Program-made: the position numbers and the translations under genes
The notes under the pieces: model-generated
The model's database searches: none
The model's input: the letters and a program-made list of their open reading frames with translations, nothing else
What the model was told of the DNA's origin: nothing
From: Chenopodium formosanum
Lineage: Eukaryota; Streptophyta; Magnoliopsida; Caryophyllales; Amaranthaceae
DNA: 64,000 bases
NCBI GenBank assembly: GCA_024500155.1
Contig: CM044856.1
Span: 47,058,303-47,122,302, forward strand
Direction of reading: 5' to 3'
Part shown: positions 43,778 to 54,405 of the stretch, piece after piece
How the letters are laid out: every line of letters begins with the position of its first letter
How positions within the stretch are numbered: position 1 is the stretch's first letter

Positions 43778-46648
43778 ATGGATGCATCACCAACACACAC
43801 GGCACAACCTAGGTTAGAGTCCAGCCAGTCACCAGGGATGGCTGAGTCTAGGACTGGGAGTGCCGTCTCGGGGTGTTGGGACCACCCTTTGCCTTGGATT
43901 CCGACCAGTTATGTGTCTGTGCAGGACACAATGGCTCGAACTATGCAGACGGCAACAGATCCAAATTACAGAAGCGAAGGCTCTGGCGACAAACGCCTGA
44001 GGGAGAAACGTCTGGTTAGGGAGACCAGACGGCTCTAGAGAGATCCCCTCCGCGCGCCCCTTCAACTCCCGCTGATTCCTTTTTGGAAGAGTGTGACCAA
44101 GGCAGCGATGAGGCCGTCTCTGCCCCCTTGACCCAAAATAAGGAGGAGACGGAGAGCGACAACTCCGCCTCTACCTCTGAGAGCAGTGACGATTTACCCC
44201 CGCTTGAGGATAGCGAGGAGGAATAAAGGAAAAAATAAAATGAGAAGGACGATCCCTTCAACATCCACGTCTCCTCCAAGGACCGGATCCAAATGGAGGA
44301 GAACTTAAAGAGTTTTACTCAAATGCACCCGCTAGGAGACGGGTATAGAATCCCGGTGCCGCCTGAGAATGGCACCATCGCGTGGGAGGACGATCAAGAG
44401 AACGCCAAATGCTATTTCGGCTGTTATGAGGCGGCGTTCAAGGCTGGTCTTCGCTTCCCCCTTCACCAGGCGGTGAAGGCGATATTGAGAGGCTACGGCC
44501 TCGGAGTATGGCAACTTACCCCCAACTCTTGGACAAACATTCTGGGGTATGTTGCCGCCTGCGAGTTCCAGGGGCTTAACCCCGGCTGGGAGGCTTTTGG
44601 TAGTGTGCATTATCTTAGCAGAAGCCCAGGCGGGTGGAGGGCGTGGTATACTCTAACCACGCATCCCCAATACATGATGACCTTGGACAAGGTCTCAAAA
44701 TTTGACGGCTGGAAACACAGGTTCTATCTGATGTCAGCTCCCAGCAGACGGGAGAATTATGAATTCCGTGTGTACAATAAGAAGCCCGACTTGATGGGCC
44801 GGAAGTGTGCACTTCCCCGGATCCTAGAGGAAGATTTTGACAAGATCATTGAGGCAGACTTTTTCGCCCTCTCAGACGCGACCTTGTCAACTGGGGAAAC
44901 GATAAAAGTCCCCAAGAACTGGATCCCCAAGAGCGCCTGGCTTAGGGACGAGTGTTTCCTAGCCGCCTGCGGTCTAGGACACATGTTTACTAAACGTATG
45001 CGCCTGAGTTTACATCTGTCTGTAGTATTTTTGTATCGGAATTGATTTATGATATTGACCAATTTCTTTCTTTTTTTGCAGAAGAAGCTCTAAACATGTT
45101 GCCAACTAAGAAGACTCCCTAGCGATCTTCTGCACTCATCCGCAAGCAGCTTGTGGAGAATGCTGCGGCTGAGGCTAATAAACGTATGCGCCTGAGTTTA
45201 TATCTGTCTGTAGTAATAAACGCCTGACCCTTTCTTAAATTGTTTAGAAATAATTTTTCCCGGATGCTAACTTTAACTTGGTTATTTTTGCAAGGGGGAG
45301 AGATTGGAAATACGTTTGAGAAACAACTCAAACGAGCTAGGGAGGAGACCCCTTCCGTTCTAAACAAAACCAAAAAAACCACCTCCACGTCAACTCCTGG
45401 CGCCTCAGCCGGGCATCAGCAGATGCGGATAGCGAAACAAAACGAGAAGGTAGGCGGCAGCTTGTGCCTCGATCTCGTCAACCTCTTATCAGCAACCAGG
45501 GGGTTTAATGCGCCTGCAAGCGGTTCCCGCTTGGCCGACTCTAAAGGTAAGAACCCTTTTGAATCCCTGCCCGAGCTGGGGTGGCCTTTACGAGTGAATA
45601 GATAGGTGCCGCCTTAGTTTCGCACTCATCACGTATTGACTGTGGTGCAGATCAATCTCCCCGCTGGCAGACGTCCAGAAGCATGCCAAGGCTATGCTTG
45701 ACACCGTCCGGAAGAGGGATAAAGACAACATCCTTGGGAAAGAGACGTTCAATCTGGAACGCATTCTATCCCTTCTGGCTGAGTTAAGAAACTTGTCAAA
45801 TTTATTTTTTCTAAGTGTTTTATCCCGCCTGCAATACTCATACCGCTTGCTTTTTATTTTTTTTTTGCAGGCCATGTTGCGGGTGGACGGGCTCAAACGT
45901 CATTATTCCCGCAAATGGGAAGAGGTAAAACGGGCCAAGAAGTCCGCCATAAACGCTGATAATATTGCTTTACACTCGACTATCGTAAATGAACTTGAAA
46001 CTAAAGCAATCATAATGACACAGGCGTCTAGAATCCAGCAGCTGGAGGGGGATCGGGAGACTGCCAAACAGCGGGCGAGTGATGCTGAGACGGCCCGGAA
46101 GAAGGCGGAGGAGGCCCGAAAGAAGGCGGATGAGAGCGCTAAGAAAGCTGATGAGGCGCTCAAGAATGCCCAGACGGACCTTGGCACACTTTCAGGGTGT
46201 TTCTGAAGAGAACACCAACCTGAAGACCAAGGTTGAGAAGCTAGAGAAGGAGACTGCTCAGGCTCAGAAAAACTTTGCAGCAACCCTGGAGGCGGAGCAA
46301 AACCGCCTTTTTGCTGAGAGTGACGCTGGCAATGACGCCCGTATGAAGATCGCTTGGGCTGCCTTGTACCCAAACGCGGAATACAGCATCTGGGCACTGG
46401 CTCACAGCTATGCCGAGTACGTGGTGTACTTAAGGGATAGAGGCGAGCCAGAGCCTGACTCTTTTAAAGCCTGGGTCAACTCCAACAACAAACCTTCCGC
46501 GCCTCAGCTACCTAGTCCGGGTGAAGCACAAGAGACACCCTCAGATGATGAGGAGAAGGACCAGGAGGCACCGTCTGCAGGCGAGAAGTTACCATTCAGC
46601 GGCAGTATGCCAATCTCTATTTTTATTTTTTCTTTTATTCAGCGGTAG
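43778..46648 (+). pseudogene. Antisense extra gene of element D: gypsy-type putative transposase domain plus coiled coil
   Basis: It runs on the plus strand, opposite to gag-pol of D. An N-terminal acidic, Ser-rich part starts at ATG 43778 (SNSASTSESSDDLPPLED-like stretch at 44155-44225). The conserved domain lies at 44293-45010: GLRFPLHQAVKAILRGYGLG, QLTPNSWTNILGYVAACEF, GGWRAWYTL and KFDGWKHRFYLM, as in the PF04195 family. Introns follow, with GTATGCGCCTGAGTTT donors at about 44996 and 45184 and TTTTTTTGCAG acceptors at 45082 and 45870. The last exon (45871-46648) is a long coiled coil (RKKAEEARKKADESAKKADE) with a frameshift near 46190 and an acidic tail. The product is of unknown function and may be an element accessory factor. 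Stops at 44036, 44224 and 45119 suggest it is decayed. Confidence 0.7.
44994..45226 (+). repeat. Duplicated intron start in the element D extra gene
   Basis: AAACGTATGCGCCTGAGTTT followed by A(C/T)ATCTGTCTGTAGTA occurs at 44994 and 45181, 187 bases apart. Both can act as a splice donor (AAAC|GTATG), so the exon-intron junction has been tandemly duplicated. Confidence 0.7.
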
Positions 46649-47752
46649 TATGCCAAAACTTGTTTTTCTAGCCTGTGTGCCGAGTATATTTGTATTTACC
46701 GGCTAAGGAGCCGGGTCAATCAACAATTTCTCTCTCTCCCGGACGGGGTCTGGTTAACATTTAATCCACAACAACCATATGGTTGGGTGGACTTTTATGA
46801 AATGCACCGACTGAGTCGATTTTGATCATTTTTCGTCTGAATTTTAATATTTGCAAATTTTAATTTTTCATTTTTGCCTAACTTATCAAAAGCATGCGGC
46901 GATTTTTGCCTAACTAATCAATAGTCTGGCTATCCTTGCCCCTGGACGGCTGTGTGATTAGTTTCAAGTGAAGTTGGTTGATTGACTTGAAAACGTCTAA
47001 TGCTACAAAGAGCATGATATGTTTGTAAGTCAATCAATCATAGTAGTGATTGCCCCAAACCAAATGCACAGCCGTACACCTACAGGCATTCCAGTCACTA
47101 CCCAGACGGCATTTGTCCGTCTTGATAGAGATTTCATAGCCACTGAAAAACTCTTTTGCCCCAATTAGGGTAGGAAGTGCAATTTTGGAATACATAACCT
47201 TAGTGAGAACTTCAGCCGGTGACCGACTGATGCCTTAAGGCATCTGGTATTTGGTAACTTGATCGTTCTTCACAGGTCATTTTGGTCAGACAGCTATGAG
47301 TTGACCAATTTGGTCGTTCAAATTTTGCCGTTTGCAAGGGTACGTAGAACCGAAAAATAGTCTGTTCTCTGCGACGATTGCACCCGAAGGGGTGTCGCCA
47401 GACGCCTTTGTCCATGTTGGGGCAGGCGATTTTATAAAATGAGCAACCATCCGGCCATTTTATCGTCTGGTCTTGTTTTAGACCGGTTGTATAGCCACTA
47501 AACGTTTTAGTGCTTAGTTTTTAGTCGGAGTATTGGCCGAATATCATTGAATTATACAAAGTATCAAACTTAGTTAAACAGAAAAATTCGTCTGGGTCAT
47601 TACCTAGGCGAACAGACAATTATTAAGTCAAACTTAGTAAAAATACATAAAAAATCCATCTGAGTATTACCTAGGCGGAAAAACAAAACTAGCTTGCAAA
47701 CAAAGTCCGATTTCTCATTAATTGACTCATTGTTTACAAAAAATTTACATTC
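46649..47752 (-). other. Noncoding region between pol and the antisense gene of element D
   Basis: No gene. In reverse complement about 47200-47540 resembles the right part of element F (about 36290-36560): TTAGTGGCTATACAA, AATGGCCGGATGGTT, and GAACGACC(A/T)AATTGGTCAAC followed by TCATAG. A duplicated AGCGGCAGTATGCCAA...TTATTTT motif occurs at 46598-46655. Confidence 0.65.
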
Positions 47753-49347
47753 TCAGAAGTAGTACTTTTTCAGATTGTCTACATTCCAAGTTCTAGGCAG
47801 GCGTATGCCGTCTGGAGTTTCCAGGCGGTAGGTGCCGTCCCTTACTTCTTTATAGATCCGGTAGGGGCCTTCCCAATTTGGAGTTAGATTCCCAGCTCAT
47901 TGTCCCTACCGGTTGCCTCCATTTTTCCTAACACTAAGTCGTCAACTTTCAAGGGACGCTTGTGTACTTTTTTGTTATAGGCTCTAGTCATTCTCAGACG
48001 GTAAATCTCATGACACAAGGCGGCATTGCCTCTGCGTTCTGGGAGTGAATCCAATGCCAGGTGCATTGCTTCCCAGTTTGCCTCTTCATCATATAACATG
48101 ACTCTGAGATTCGGCTTGTAACGTTCGATGGGCAAGACGGCTTCAGCACCGTAAACCATGAGAAATGGAGTTTCACCGGTTGCCCCTTTTTCTATTGTCC
48201 GGATGGCCCATAGGACATGGATTAACTCTTCTTCCCACAAGCCACCGACTCTTTTTATTTTCTTCTTAATTCCGTCTGAGATGAGTTTGTTGAAGGCTTC
48301 AAATTGGTCGTTTACTTGGGGCCGGCCGACGGATACAAAACAGCTAGAGATCCCCTTATCTCCCAACCAAGTTTTTAGTTGAGGTGTCTCAAACTGAGGA
48401 CCATTATCAAACACCATAGACATAGGTACCCCCTACCGGGTGATAATGTTCTTCCAGATGAAGGAAATTACGTCTGAGGTCTTGATATTCTTAACCGCCT
48501 CAGCCTCCACCCACTTGGTGAAATAATCCACAGCCACCAAGATGTAGCGCTTTCCGCCTGGAGCAGGCGTGCAAGGACCTAGAATGTCCATGCCCCATTT
48601 CGTAAACGGGATTGGGCTGTGGATGGCCGTCAGATCAGTAGCCGAACGGTGAATGAGTTTGCCAAATTTTTGGCACTTGTCACATTTCTTCACCAACTCC
48701 TTGGCGTCTGCCTCAAGAGTAGGCCAAAAGTAATGTCCTTTGGCTCTGACGGCTAGGGACCTGCTGCCTATGTGGGAGGCGCAGAATCCTGAGTGTAAGT
48801 CTTCGTGAACTTCCTTCCCCTTTTCTGGGGTGACAAACTTCAACTGAGGCTTAAGAAACCCCGCCTTGAAGAGTTCTCCGTTTCTCAACTCGAAGCTTGC
48901 AGCTCGCTTCTTTAGGACGACTGCTTCCTGTGGCGAATCAAGAAGTGTGCCATCTGAAAGATAAGCCCGGATGGCATCCATCCAGGTAGAGCTTTGGTCT
49001 AGAACTCCAATGGGATCTTCATAGATACTTCTCTTTTCAAGAACTTCCCAAAAGATAAACCGAGACGTATCATGGCAGGCGGAAGACGCCAGTTTTGACA
49101 ATGCATCCGCCTGGTTGTTTTCCGAACTAGGCACTTGATTCAGCCGGAATTCCTCAGGTGCCCCGGCCTCTTCTTTGACTGCCTGAAGGTATTTGATCAT
49201 AGCCGGATGAGTAGCCTCATAGCTTCCCTCGTACTGGCTAACAACCAATTTGGAATAAGAGTAGGCGTCAATTTTCATGGCTCTTGCCGCCTTACACATA
49301 CGAATTCCGGCTAGCAGGGCTTCATATTCCGCCTCATTGTTAGAGGC
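47753..49347 (-). pseudogene. Element D second RNase H (end) and integrase
   Basis: After a TAG at 49348-49350 the frame reads ASNNEAEYEALLAGIRMCKA and RLNQVPSSENNQADALSKLA, the end of the archaeal-type RNase H. The integrase has H in HSGFCASHIGS, CDKCQKF (zinc site), then catalytic Asp in WGMDILGP, Asp in VFDNGPQFE and Glu in DQFEAFNKL. A stop at about 48432-48434 interrupts the core (NIITR then GVPMSMV). A frameshift at about 47890 precedes the C-terminus, which ends NVDNLKKYYF with TGA 47753-47755. All catalytic residues are present, so only two stops and one frameshift spoil it. Confidence 0.88.
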
Positions 49348-50863
49348 CTAAAACTTGAAGCGTAGTGCATACTCAAATTTGTCCCCTTCAGGAGACTCGT
49401 AGATTACGCCTGCACCATAGCCGTTCTTTGTAGAGCTCCCGTCTACGTACACTTTCCAAACCTGATCAAGATTATCTGGAGCCACCGGACGAGTCATTTC
49501 AACAATGAAGTCGGCAAACGCTTGACCTTTCACTGCCTTTCTTGGTTCGTAAGTGATTTCAAGACTTTGCATTTCAATATCCCATTTCAACATTCTCCCA
49601 AATGACTCCAAGGTAGACATTGGCCGCTTGAGTGGCTGGTCAGTGTAAATCACCACCGGATGTGCCAAAAAGTAAGGCTTTAGCTTTTTGAATGCCATAT
49701 ACAAAGCAAGGCCAAACTTTTCAACCATGGGGTACTGGAGTTCAGCATTTTTAAGAACATGGGTAATGAAGTAAACCAAGAGCTGCACGCCGTCTCGCTC
49801 AGTAAGGAGAACGGCACTGAGGGCATGATCTGAGACGGCTAAATACATGTACAACGTCTCCCTAGGCAAAGGACTGACTAACCTAGGTAGAGAATGTAAA
49901 TGCTCTTTCAACTTCTGGAACGCCGCCTCAGCATCATCCCCCCATTCAAATCTGGTCTTCTTCCTTATTGCTTGGAAGAAGTAGAGGCATTTGTAGCCTG
50001 ACCGGCTGAGGAACCTCCCCAAGGCGGCCAGACAACCGGTGAGTCTCTGAACTTCCTTGACCAAACGGGGTGACTTCATGTCAATCACCGCCTGTATCTT
50101 TTCAGGGTTAGCGTCTATGCCCCTTTGATCAATCAGGAATCCGAGAAACTTCCCAGACTCAACACCAAAGACGCATTTCTTTGGATTCAACATGACCTTA
50201 TGCCGCATGAGGGTGGTGAATGTTTCTCGGAGATCAGCAAGGTGATCCGTCTGTAGCTTGGATTTGACTATCATGTCATCAATGTACGCCTCCACATTCC
50301 GCCCAATTTCATTAATGAAGACCGTATTAATCATCCGTTGGAAAGTGGCAGGCGCATTTTTCAAGTCAAACGGCATCACATTATAACAGAACAACCTCTG
50401 ATCAGTGACGAAGGTCGTCTTCTCTTGATCCTTTTTCCACAGGGGTATCTGATGGATGCCGGAGTAGGCATCCATAAAGCTCATTAAGGCGTGATCGACT
50501 GTAGTGTTGACCAAACTGTCGATCTTTGGAAGCGGGTAACTGCCCTTTGGACACGCCTTGTTGAGGTCTGTGTAATCAACACACATGCGCCAGGTCCCAT
50601 TCGGTTTCTTAACAAGGATCACATTGGCAACCCAGTCAGGAAAATAACACGACCGAATGAACCTGGCGTCTAGCAGCTTTTTGACTTTGGCAGCTGCCGC
50701 ATGACTTCTTTCCTTGTCGTGGTTTCTTTTCTTTTGTTGGATTTTTGGGGTCCACGGCGAGTTTGTGGACAGCGAGATCCGGGTTGACGCTTGGCATCTC
50801 TTCCACTTCAAAGGCAAACATGTCTTTGAATTCCTTTAGCACGAGGTGCCAACTTGCACCCAA
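49348..50863 (-). pseudogene. Element D reverse transcriptase and RNase H
   Basis: The RT begins EFKDMFAFEVEEMPSVNPDL; a frameshift in the A-rich region near 50730 moves to the frame open for 489 codons (50817-49348). Motifs in order: LLDARFIRSCYFPDWVANVI, NGTWRMCVDYTDLNKACPKG, SFMDAYSGIHQI, NVMPFDLKNAPATFQRMIN, and the active site AYIDDMIVKSK with YIDD intact. RNase H1 follows (LSAVLLTERDG, VVIYTDQPLKRPM), then the start of the second RNase H (KVYVDGSSTKNGYGAGVI). Reverse transcriptase copies element RNA into DNA and RNase H removes the RNA strand. This is the best-preserved pol in the window. Confidence 0.92.
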
Positions 50864-51162
50864 GGTAGCATGAGCAACCGTCTCAACCTTTACAGTATGT
50901 TCTGGACGACTGTCATCCTGGACGAGGTTAATGTTTTCACCAGCCGGTTGGGGACGGAGCTCCTTTGACCGTTCACCGGTCAGTGATGCTATTTTTTCTC
51001 TTTCTTCACCTTCACCAGCAGAGCTGCCTTTCTTTTCTTTCCGGCTGCTGGTAGGGCAGGTGTTGGGTCGGCATCCTGTACATTGTCAAGGTCTATTGGT
51101 TCCTAGCCGCCTGAGGCCACAGTGTCTCTGACGGCTGAGAGATAGCACTCTCGGGCTGTCTT

Positions 51163-51519
51163 TTAATCCCCATTCATGGAACCAACAAAGCCGTCATCCC
51201 TCTCATACTTGATGAGCATGAGAGACGGGATGATTACAGCCTTGGCTACATTGAGGGTTGGTCGGCCAAGGATAATATTGTAGGCGGTCAACTCCTCAAC
51301 GACCAAGAATCTGACGACAATATGTCGTCCCTGGCCTTTCTCTCCCAGCCGGATGGGCATGTCAATTCTACCGGCTGGGTAGACCATCCCACCCCCAAAA
51401 CCAACCAAGGGGTGGGTGACCGGATGCATGCTGCTGACAATGTATTTCAGCTTTTGCAGGCACCAGAGACTGATGATGTCCGAGGAACTACCGGTGTCAA
51501 TAAGGATCCGTCCAACCAA
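51163..51519 (-). pseudogene. Element D protease
   Basis: Retropepsin with the intact catalytic motif ILIDTGSSSDIISL, a flap-like GFGGGMVYPAG, and the second-half signature YNIILGRPTLN. A TAG at 51520-51522 separates it from gag in the same frame. It leads into the spacer before RT. It would process Gag-Pol; no inactivating change in the domain itself is visible. Confidence 0.9.
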
Positions 51520-53559
51520 CTAGTTTGCCATCTTACATTCAATAACAACCGGGTCATCATGTGGACGGCGGACGCTGCCCCTATCCTTCTCAGTGATCAA
51601 GACGTCTGGGAAGGAGGAGCTTGTAGACGCCTGCTTATCATCATCTTTGTCTATCTTTCGAAGATGGCTATTGGTGCCCCGGATGGTAGGGCCACCACAT
51701 GAGAACCCGCCTGCTATAGTGTAGACCGACTCCTTGTCAGTATCCGAACTACTAGCAGGCTGGGGGGTATTCTTAGAGGACTGACCCTTATTTTTCTTTT
51801 TTGCCCCGATTGGGGACTTAGAAATGTAGGTCTTCAACAGGCCTTTGTCGGCCAGACGGTCCAACGTCCGCTGGAGACTAAAGCAGTCGTTGGTGTCATG
51901 GCCAACCTCCTCATGGAATTGACTGAATTTATTTTTGTTCCGTGACTGGACAAAACTCTTCATTGGATTCGGCTTTTTAATGGACAATCGGTCCTTTACT
52001 TCAATGAGGATGGAGTTGGAGTCTTTATTAAACTCGTACTTGGGAACGTATGGTTTAAATTCTATCTTTTTCTTCTGGGACGGCTGGTCAGAGTTAGTAA
52101 CCGCCCAGATTACTTTTCTTTTCTTGTTCTCTTCTTTGTTTTTGGCCGGCTGAGTTGACCGACTGTATTTCTTCTTGTCGGATTTCTTGGAGTCTGACTG
52201 GCTACCAGGTGAGCAGAGGTCGGTAGCTTGAATGTAGCTTTCCGCCTCCCTCAGGGCCGCCTGTAAGGTGAAAGCCCCTTTTTTGACTAGGTCGAACTTA
52301 AAGGTCGACCCGTCTCTCATACCCATGAAAAAGTCTGTAAAAGCTACCTCGTCAGACAATCCTTGAATCTGAATTCTTATCAGATTGAACCGCCTGACAT
52401 ATGAGCGCAGCCCTTCTCTCTCTCCCTGCCTAACAGGTCTCATATCAAGGCTTGTTTTCTTAGCAGGGATGTTCATTGAGAAGTTAGAAGCAAACAGGAA
52501 GGCGAGCTTCCTAAAACTATCGATGGACCCGGCTGGAAAGTTGCCAAACCATTGTTGGGCAATGCCCTTCAATGTAGCCGGGAAGCACCGACACCAAGTG
52601 GCATCATCCAACCCCTACAGATAAATGAGGTAGGTGTAATCCATAAGGTGGTCTTCCGGATTGGTGGTTCCATCATACGTACCAACCAACACATTCTTAA
52701 CCTTGGCCGGCTGGGCCGCCTCGGTTATCTCCCGGGTGAACGCAGAAGGCTGTTCACCCAGGCGCAGCAGACGGAGCTTCCAGTCCAATGGCTGGACAGT
52801 TTGATATGCCGCCTGACCTCCAAAGAGAGCTGGCTGCATGAAGTGAGGGGGATACTGTCCGTAAGCCTGAGTAGGCACATACGGTACTGCTCCAATCATC
52901 TGAGGGCCATAATGAACAGTATTACCGCCTGTCTGGCTCCCATGCAGAGAGAGAGAATTCCACGTAAAAGTGTTGTTGAAGCTGTCTGGAAAGTTTGACG
53001 TTGAAGCCGACAAAGACAGCTGCTGATTCCTCTTTCGGTTGATTATTTCCCGGGCATCAGGAATTGACTTCTTACTTCCCACTGGCTGCTGAGTCCGACG
53101 CGTAATGTTGTTCCTCTTAGAAAGAAGAATTTTTTACCAATCAATGGTCCCGGCTGCCTTCTCCTTTGGATGAGGAGTGGGTTGCCGGTCTCTGACTGAC
53201 TTCCCCTTCTCCGGAGGAGTCTTCTTCGCCGACTGACCTTTATTTGGGCCAGCCCGGCTTTGGGTGATCAGCTCTTTAATTTCACCCTTGAAACTTGTCA
53301 TGAATCTCATGAGTTTGTCTCGAGTGACAGGGGCTGATCCAGCGGCCGTTTGGGTTTCCCCTTCCGGCTGCCCAGAGGGTCGGCTTGTACCTGCCTAGGA
53401 GGCACCCCGCTCCAGAGTGTCTCTGGGCCAGATGCGCTTGGTTATGAGAGAGCCATCATTTGCTGTAAAGGTTTCGACCTGAAGATCTTCATCTTCATTG
53501 TCTGTAAAGACTTCTGGGTCATCGCCCGGACGGTTAAGGGGTACAGAATCTTGAACCAT
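51520..53559 (-). pseudogene. Element D gag
   Basis: Start ATG at 53557-53559, just inside the primer site (MVQDSVPLNRPGDDPEVFTD). The single frame is broken by stops at 53395-53397, about 53135 and 52615-52617. The capsid part has VLVGTYDGTTNPEDHLMDY, WCRCFPATLKGIAQQWFGNF, PAGSIDSFRKLAFLFASNF and LRSYVRRFNLIRIQIQGL. Basic stretches and the zinc-finger-like FSQFHEEVGHDTNDCFSLQR follow. Length and order are typical of Tat gag. Each stop looks like a single-base change, so the gene was intact until recently. Confidence 0.88.
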
Positions 53560-53572
53560 CTTTGAGGTACTC

Positions 53573-53592
53573 TCCCCACAGACGACGCTAAA
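53573..53592 (-). promoter_or_regulatory. Primer-binding site of element D
   Basis: TTTAGCGTCGTCTGTGGGGA on the minus strand, directly after the 5' LTR. Two differences from the site in element F. Confidence 0.8.
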
Positions 53593-54083
53593 TGTTTTGG
53601 GTGTTTTTTTTCCCTGGGGAGAGTTACAGCATGAAGACTGATCCGGCTTGAGATGTACCTGCAAAATAACAGAGACTCCGGGTGGTTGGAGCTCCGCCTC
53701 CGACGGTCAAGTTAGTAACTTAAAATGGAAAAAAGAGAACGGAAATTTAGGTTGGTATCTGCTCGGATTCCAAGCTTAGATGTCTCTATCACAGGGACAG
53801 TGTGTAGTAATATTGGTTAAAACGTGCCCTCCAAAAGAGGGAAATCTCCCTATTTATAGGGTTCTCGGGATTTGTGCCCCTGATTAGGTCATTAACCCCT
53901 AATCATTTGTGGGCTGCGCCACATTGCGGCTTTCTCAGGATTTGGGCCTGAAGGCCGCCTTTTTTCCCTTATATTCCGGAATGACACGTGTCAAGCAGGA
54001 ATTGGTCCACGTTGGGCCATTCTGAGGCTGACACGTGTCACCCTCTGATTGGGCCACGTGGCGGGGTAAAATTACCCTAAACA
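53593..54083 (-). repeat. 5' LTR of element D
   Basis: 491 bp, same ends as 42920-43409. Differences are scattered single bases, for example GTCCCTCGGG versus TTCCCTGGGG near the start. It holds the promoter (TATAAAT on the minus strand near 53855) that would drive gag-pol leftwards. Confidence 0.92.
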
Positions 54084-54405
54084 ACTTCCGTCTTTGTTTT
54101 GGTTGTAGTCTTTTTCTCAGATCTCGCCTTCGGTTCATGTATCTGAGTTTTCGAGATTGTTGTGGTATTTTATGTGAGTTCATTCACATTTACAAATGTG
54201 TTCTTCTCCTTGTCTTATTATGTTTAGTGTTTTACTTCCATCTTTGTTTTGGTAACTATGATGTTTATTAGTGTTTTGGCTGTAGTGTTGTGGTGTATTT
54301 TTTGTGAGTTCATTCACTTTTTTATTGTCTTATTTTTGTTGGATTACCAAATTTTACGAGTAGTACTAGAGCTTTTATATACTAATATATCAATCTCATT
54401 AAGAG
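54084..54405. mobile_element. Element J, interior part right of element D
   Basis: AT-rich sequence between the right LTR of D and the repeat that restarts at about 54406 (CGATTCACATTAACC). It would continue J after removal of D, but no inverted CACTA end is present. GTTTTGG...TGTGAGTTCATTCAC occurs twice (54096-54190, 54248-54322). The right terminus of J was deleted together with about 0.6 kb of the extra gene. Confidence 0.45.

Larger units (their letters stand above)
42920..54083 (-). mobile_element. Element D: near-complete Tat-lineage Ty3/gypsy retrotransposon
   Basis: LTRs of 490 and 491 bp (42920-43409, 53593-54083) in direct orientation, element on the minus strand. Flanks ACTTT (42915-42919) and ACTTC (54084-54088) give a TSD with one mismatch. 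From right to left: LTR, primer site, gag, protease, RT, RNase H, second RNase H, integrase, a noncoding region, an antisense extra gene (plus strand), polypurine tract, LTR. The total of 11.2 kb is usual for Tat. Only a handful of stops and frameshifts interrupt gag-pol; the RT keeps YIDD. LTRs differ at several per cent of positions by eye, so it is younger than B and older than F. Confidence 0.92.
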
